A stretch of 26,930 nt of DNA from Tritrichomonas musculus (lineage: Eukaryota; Parabasalia; Tritrichomonadida; Tritrichomonadidae): assembly GCA_039105265.1 (NCBI GenBank), contig JAPFFF010000308.1, positions 1 through 26,930 of the forward strand. The letters run 5' to 3'. Positions 23,034-26,930 of this stretch are shown here, in pieces; within the stretch, counting starts at the first letter, position 1, and each line of letters opens with the position of its first letter. A program made the translations under genes and the position numbers. Under the pieces are notes generated by a model that was not told the DNA's origin, did not search any database, and saw nothing but the letters and a program-made list of their open reading frames with translations.

Positions 23034-25892
23034 TTACTGTAATGAATGTATTACATTCTTAGTGTTATCTGCAGTTAAGATACCATTTGATGTAAAGAAT
23101 GACGAGTTAATCAATATGTAATTAGCTGTTGCATTGATCACGAAATTGCTGTTAACATCTAATGGAAATTCAATATTGTTTAACCAGATCTTAGTTGGTT
23201 CACATTGATATTCACTCGTAGGCGTATTATTAACGTTGAATGATATACTGATTTTGATTTCGTTTACACTGGTAACATTATCTCTGGTTTCATTATAAGT
23301 CAAATAGAGTGTTCCCTCATATGCATCAAGTTGTTTTTCGAATTGATAACGAATGCTTGTACTATTTGGTACGCTGAATGTGTACTTAATTAGTGTTAAT
23401 TTATTCACTAACGCATCTAACCTAGCTTTTAATGATTCGTTCTCATGTTGTAGATTTGATATCTGACTGTTCATTGTTACGATTTTAGTAACATTATCAC
23501 CTACTAACTTGGCTAGATCTTGATGAGATTTAATATAATTATTTAATTTTGTCTTCAGTTCATCATTTTCACTTTTTAATGCATAATTGGTCAAATCAAC
23601 AGGTTCAGGGATTTCACTTTTCAATGCTATTTGATCTTGCTTCAATATTTTTTCCGCTAATATTAATTTGGTATCAAAAGAGTCTTCCCCGTTATCGATA
23701 TAAAAGCACAGACCATTACTATCACTTTTATAATAAGTTAAGTAATAGGTTGTTCCATCAATTTCAACATCGACATTAACATCTCCATCTGCAGTAATAA
23801 CACCATTATAATCAAACAAATAATCAAACTCTTTTACAAAGCCATCGTTATTTGATATTGTTCCAACAAGGCGAATTCCCCTAGTCAATGTTATTTTGAC
23901 TTCCCACGTTCCGGAACTATCTTGGACATTTTCAAAAGGCACTTCAATAGATTCTTTGTATATCAAATCATTTTTGCTTCGATATTTATTATCCGCTTCC
24001 TCTTTTGTATACAGGTTATCCATATTAACCATATTATTTTTTAATTCATCTAATGCTTCATTTACTTCATCAACAGTTGGGAATTCATTTAAAGTCGTAG
24101 CTAGAGCTGTATCATTCTTTTCTATCTGCTCATGTAATGTATCTATCTTCTTATGTAAAGCATCTATATCACAAGTATATGCTAAATCATTTGTAGTAAA
24201 TTCCATTCTTCTTTTTGCTGTATTCTCTTTGATGCTGATTCCACCAACCCTATGTTTATTTGGGTTTGATATAACAAATGTTTTGTCATTCATAGTGCAG
24301 CTAGGAAAATCAGTTGTTCCTTGGTAATTAATTGTTCCACCAGTAATATTAATAGTAACTATATTCTCTTCATAATCAACATCATTGTATTCACTAACTT
24401 TTTGCACCAAAAATCGTGCTTTGATTGTTCCATCTGTTATAACATCTTCTGCTTCCAAATGGACCTCGCCATTAACATATTTACCAACAACATCTATTAT
24501 GTCATCTCTAACCAAATCTGTTGATGACACACTCTTCTCTACAGTAGTCGCAATAAAGAAACTTGTTCGGTCATCAGGATAATTTCCAATAGAGCGTGCG
24601 TATGGTTGGTCATTGGTTAATGATGCAACAACTTCTTTATTAAATCCACTCTGTCCTCCATTCATGTTCATTGCGTTCTGACAATATTCAAGGAACTCTG
24701 GGTATTCAACAGTTGTACCAAATGGCTTTGCAGGAATGTTTCCATATCCTCCACAGTTTAATTGGAATAACTTAAATTGTGGATTCCTAAATACTGTATG
24801 GTGGGTATGCTTTTCTGGAAATAGACAAAATATGGAATCAACAAAACGTGGAGTAATGGTGCAGGTGGATTTACAATTCGGATTCTTTAATGGAGCAGTA
24901 GTAGTATAGACAGAAAGTGTTTGGGTTGGAAATGTTAGTGGATGAGTTGGGTCAGCATATCTTTGTACTAGACTGGAATAAATATTATCTTCTATACCAA
25001 AACAAGGAATAATAGATGAACACTCAGTAACTTTATATTCAGTGACTTGAAATGTTCTGTCTTTTGCTGTTAGTACTTTATTAGTTAAACCTGTATACAT
25101 AATAATTGGTTCTTTAATGGGTGTAAATTCATTTGTGATGATTGGTAATGTGTAAGTTGAATTAACGACATTATTATGTTCGAACGCTTTTCCTGGACCC
25201 ATTGGACAACATACCATACCTTCACATGAAAAGAATAATCGGAGTTCAATCTTGCCTGCAAATGCTGGAAGGTATTTAATATTTGATAATGGTAAGAACC
25301 TTCTTAAATCAATCTTTAGGTGAATTTTATATGTTTTGTCTTTCCATCCTTCGGCCCAATCAACAATAAATCCTGTTCTGCTGCCAGAATTACCATTCCA
25401 TATATCTTTATGTCTTGCCTTTGAATATACATCTGCTCTCTTTGTTGTTTCATTCGCACAACATGCAGTTAGAAATGATTCTTCGCAACCAAAGTTCTGG
25501 GTATATATCGTTATTCCGTTAGCTACTATTTCATATTTCTCAACAGCATCTCTAGCATCCTTGAAACCAAACCATACTCTGTTGAATTGATATTCACCAT
25601 CAATTGTTGCTTTAACTTCTTGTTCTGCCATTTCTTTAATCTTTACCTCCATGTCAGCTCTAATAAATCCATTATATATGTCTGCTGTATTGTTTGTGTT
25701 AGGTGATATAATTGCACTTGTATATGAGCCTTGAGGTATTGGAGGCGATGGAGAATATGATGTTTGTGGACTAATTGTGTATTGCTTGTTGGTATCTGAT
25801 AAGGCTATACAATTATCAACAATATCAAAATAGCTAGCAATTTGGGTACATGTTTCAGCTGACGTCCTTAGTTCAATTTCTGGATTTAACAT
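23034..25892 (-). CDS. Capsid-fibre fusion ORF of element B
   Basis: I take the ATG at 25892, equivalent to the preferred start of the capsid gene in element A. The first half matches the capsid candidate at 1757-3370 closely (for example CTQIASYFDIVDNCIA, NCGGYGNIPAKPFGTT). The second half matches the central fibre domain of 16780-20670 (DDIIDVVGKYVN, NPNKHRVGGI, a DALHKKIDTLHEQIEKND coiled coil, YTKEEADNKYRSKNDL, LKSEIPEPVDLTNY). It then ends in a different tip: a coiled coil (ISNLQHENESLKARLDALVN) and a beta-rich end. The whole is one long open frame, so it is a rearranged product or a real fusion. Which of these cannot be decided here. Confidence 0.7.
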   Translation of the reverse strand: MLNPEIELRTSAETCTQIASYFDIVDNCIALSDTNKQYTISPQTSYSPSPPIPQGSYTSAIISPNTNNTADIYNGFIRADMEVKIKEMAEQEVKATIDGEYQFNRVWFGFKDARDAVEKYEIVANGITIYTQNFGCEESFLTACCANETTKRADVYSKARHKDIWNGNSGSRTGFIVDWAEGWKDKTYKIHLKIDLRRFLPLSNIKYLPAFAGKIELRLFFSCEGMVCCPMGPGKAFEHNNVVNSTYTLPIITNEFTPIKEPIIMYTGLTNKVLTAKDRTFQVTEYKVTECSSIIPCFGIEDNIYSSLVQRYADPTHPLTFPTQTLSVYTTTAPLKNPNCKSTCTITPRFVDSIFCLFPEKHTHHTVFRNPQFKLFQLNCGGYGNIPAKPFGTTVEYPEFLEYCQNAMNMNGGQSGFNKEVVASLTNDQPYARSIGNYPDDRTSFFIATTVEKSVSSTDLVRDDIIDVVGKYVNGEVHLEAEDVITDGTIKARFLVQKVSEYNDVDYEENIVTINITGGTINYQGTTDFPSCTMNDKTFVISNPNKHRVGGISIKENTAKRRMEFTTNDLAYTCDIDALHKKIDTLHEQIEKNDTALATTLNEFPTVDEVNEALDELKNNMVNMDNLYTKEEADNKYRSKNDLIYKESIEVPFENVQDSSGTWEVKITLTRGIRLVGTISNNDGFVKEFDYLFDYNGVITADGDVNVDVEIDGTTYYLTYYKSDSNGLCFYIDNGEDSFDTKLILAEKILKQDQIALKSEIPEPVDLTNYALKSENDELKTKLNNYIKSHQDLAKLVGDNVTKIVTMNSQISNLQHENESLKARLDALVNKLTLIKYTFSVPNSTSIRYQFEKQLDAYEGTLYLTYNETRDNVTSVNEIKISISFNVNNTPTSEYQCEPTKIWLNNIEFPLDVNSNFVINATANYILINSSFFTSNGILTADNTKNVIHSLQ

Positions 25893-25923
25893 ATTTTCTT
25901 TTGAGAAAAATAACAAAAGCAAA

Positions 25924-26490
25924 TTAAATCATATCAGAGAAAATATTATTTCGTCTTCTACGAATAGGTTGAGGTGGGATTACTGGTATTGGTTCCTCTT
26001 CTGATTCGTCTTCTATTTGATTTGGTTCTTGGCTCAAGGCGTTTATGTATTGTGGCTGAGTAAACTGTGGATAATATGGTTTTCTCATTTGTTTTTGTAT
26101 TACATCTTTTATCATTTTCTTCTGTTCTTTCTTAGCCCTTTCGTTTTTAAACTCTTCGCCTAATAGCTTTAATTGGTTTAGTATTTCTATATTTATTGTT
26201 GGGTCATATACTTGTTTTGGTTGTTCTTCAATTATTGGTTTTTTGGGTTTTGGTATTTCTTTTACCGGTTCCTCAGGTGGGTCGGAATTCTGACCAACAA
26301 CTTTTTCTTCAATCGTTTCTGTTTTAGTTAATGGTTCAGGTGGTGGTTTTGTTAATGGTTGCTCTCTTCTTTTTACTATATATTTGTTTTCTTTTTTGGT
26401 AGGAAGCACATCCCAATCAGGGTCCTCACGACCATTAAGCCAGTTCTGTATTACTTGTAATCTTTTTGATCCTGTCAAATGCTTAGACAT
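25924..26490 (-). CDS. Proline-rich coiled-coil protein, element B copy
   Basis: A 188-residue close copy of the protein at 1171-1725. It has the same KPPPEPLTKTE region, the same coiled-coil helix and the same acidic and RRRR tail. Differences are few; the main one is a short insertion in the QPQY segment (QYINALSQEPNQ against QYFQEPNQ). It stands directly upstream of the capsid-fusion ORF, as its partner does upstream of the capsid gene. Conservation of both sequence and position supports a real virion or assembly gene. The poly-T leader is also kept. Function unknown. Confidence 0.65.
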   Translation of the reverse strand: MSKHLTGSKRLQVIQNWLNGREDPDWDVLPTKKENKYIVKRREQPLTKPPPEPLTKTETIEEKVVGQNSDPPEEPVKEIPKPKKPIIEEQPKQVYDPTINIEILNQLKLLGEEFKNERAKKEQKKMIKDVIQKQMRKPYYPQFTQPQYINALSQEPNQIEDESEEEPIPVIPPQPIRRRRNNIFSDMI

Positions 26491-26522
26491 TTAATTGATA
26501 AAAAAAATCATTTTATTGAGTT

Positions 26523-26930
26523 TTATTGAGTTTTCTTTGTTTTTCTTGATTTCTTTCTCTTTCTTTTATTCAATTTCGCTATATGTGCTTCTGCTTCGTC
26601 CACATATTTACTTCTGTTCTGATATATTTTATAAGCAGCTGGCTTTCTCGAATAATGAATGCGTGGAAAATCTGCATACATTACATTACTACCTAACGGA
26701 TTAGGTTGTCTTTCTGCTATATTCTTTTCTAATGCTGCCTTTACTTCTCCTTCTTTTATTCCACTTGCTATTGTTGTCAATCCTTTACCTATACCTATTG
26801 CTGCTGGATTACCCGTTATTGTTCCAAAAGCTTGTGTTGCTCCTCCTACGGTATTTAGTACCGGTATCTTATTCTTCCAAACCCACTTGCCAGCTTTCCC
26901 AACTGCACTATCACCAATGAATTTACTTAC
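26523..26930 (-). CDS. Basic glycine-rich virion-type protein, element B copy (partial at window edge)
   Basis: The frame is open through the right edge of the window, so the N-terminus lies outside. The visible part matches 636-1139, with GDSAVGKAGKWVWKNK, QAFGTITGNPAA, GIKEGEVKAALEKNIAERQP and the same basic tail. It is more diverged in the hydrophobic middle than the neighbouring coiled-coil protein is from its partner. Substitutions there are conservative, so composition is kept. It precedes the coiled-coil gene on the same strand, as in element A. Role as for its partner: DNA binding or membrane activity in the virion, by composition only. Confidence 0.6.
   Translation of the reverse strand, partial: VSKFIGDSAVGKAGKWVWKNKIPVLNTVGGATQAFGTITGNPAAIGIGKGLTTIASGIKEGEVKAALEKNIAERQPNPLGSNVMYADFPRIHYSRKPAAYKIYQNRSKYVDEAEAHIAKLNKRKRKKSRKTKKTQ

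Larger units (their letters stand above)
22879..26930 (-). mobile_element. Polinton-type element B, inverted relative to A (right part outside window)
   Basis: Bounded on the left by the terminal repeat at 22879-23010. It contains minus-strand copies of three element A genes in the same order (basic glycine-rich protein, coiled-coil protein, capsid protein), with fibre-type sequence fused to the last. It is rearranged relative to A, with at least one break. Near-identity of the coiled-coil protein with that of A shows it is young. Confidence 0.85.

Noticed and set aside
23896-24327. Plus-strand open frame of 143 codons in element B
   Set aside because: Antisense to the fibre part of the fusion ORF; a similar shadow occurs opposite the matching part of element A.
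1-26930. Integrase, adenain-type protease or reverse transcriptase gene
   Set aside because: Looked for because Polintons normally carry an integrase and a protease; no protein in the window shows their motifs.

Overview
The window is a eukaryotic, visibly AT-rich, intron-free stretch built almost entirely of Polinton/Maverick-type virus-like elements. The diagnostic genes are a protein-primed type B DNA polymerase, an FtsK/HerA-type packaging ATPase, a major-capsid-like protein and a penton-like minor capsid candidate. No integrase or maturation protease gene lies inside the window. Stop codons are used in the standard way. Many genes start a few bases after a poly-T tract and a short CACTATACA/TCA-like motif. 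This resembles the initiator-driven compact genes of a protist such as a parabasalid (Trichomonas type), but the host cannot be fixed from this sequence alone.

Layout. Element A runs from the left edge (its end lies outside) to about 20,870-21,116. Its first part is rightward: the end of the packaging ATPase, a small basic glycine-rich virion-type protein, a proline-rich coiled-coil protein, the major capsid candidate, an HNH nuclease, three unrecognised proteins and a small basic AT-hook-like protein. A central leftward block follows: an unrecognised 350-residue protein flanked by striking inverted repeats, then DNA polymerase B. A MUG113/GIY-YIG-like nuclease is divergent from polB. The leftward penton candidate is next. 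The right third holds very large rightward surface or fibre-like ORFs (11474-12628, 12643-16752, 16780-20670); the two largest are paralogues. Element A looks nearly whole within the window, with perhaps one break.

Between 20,680 and 21,116 lies a long near-perfect palindrome with a 12-bp stem-loop at its tip. It looks like two element termini meeting head to head, or a hairpin-type terminus. A diverged copy of tip plus arm lies at 22335-22483, and a third partial arm at 22879-23010. About 1 kb of gene-free AT-rich DNA (21117-22103) with two tRNA-like promoter-box pairs separates the palindrome from these copies.

Element B starts at about 22879 and runs off the right edge in the opposite orientation. 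It carries close copies of element A's left-hand genes: the glycine-rich basic protein, the coiled-coil protein and the capsid protein. Its capsid ORF is a long fusion: the first half is capsid-like, the second half matches the fibre protein of element A and ends in a different tip. The protein at 25924-26490 is nearly identical to its partner at 1171-1725, so the copies are young. Element B is rearranged, with at least one break.

Most interesting: the terminal palindrome with compensatory changes between two tip hairpins; the capsid-fibre fusion; exchange of fibre tips downstream of phage-like shaft repeats; and the inverted-repeat-flanked cassette beside polB.
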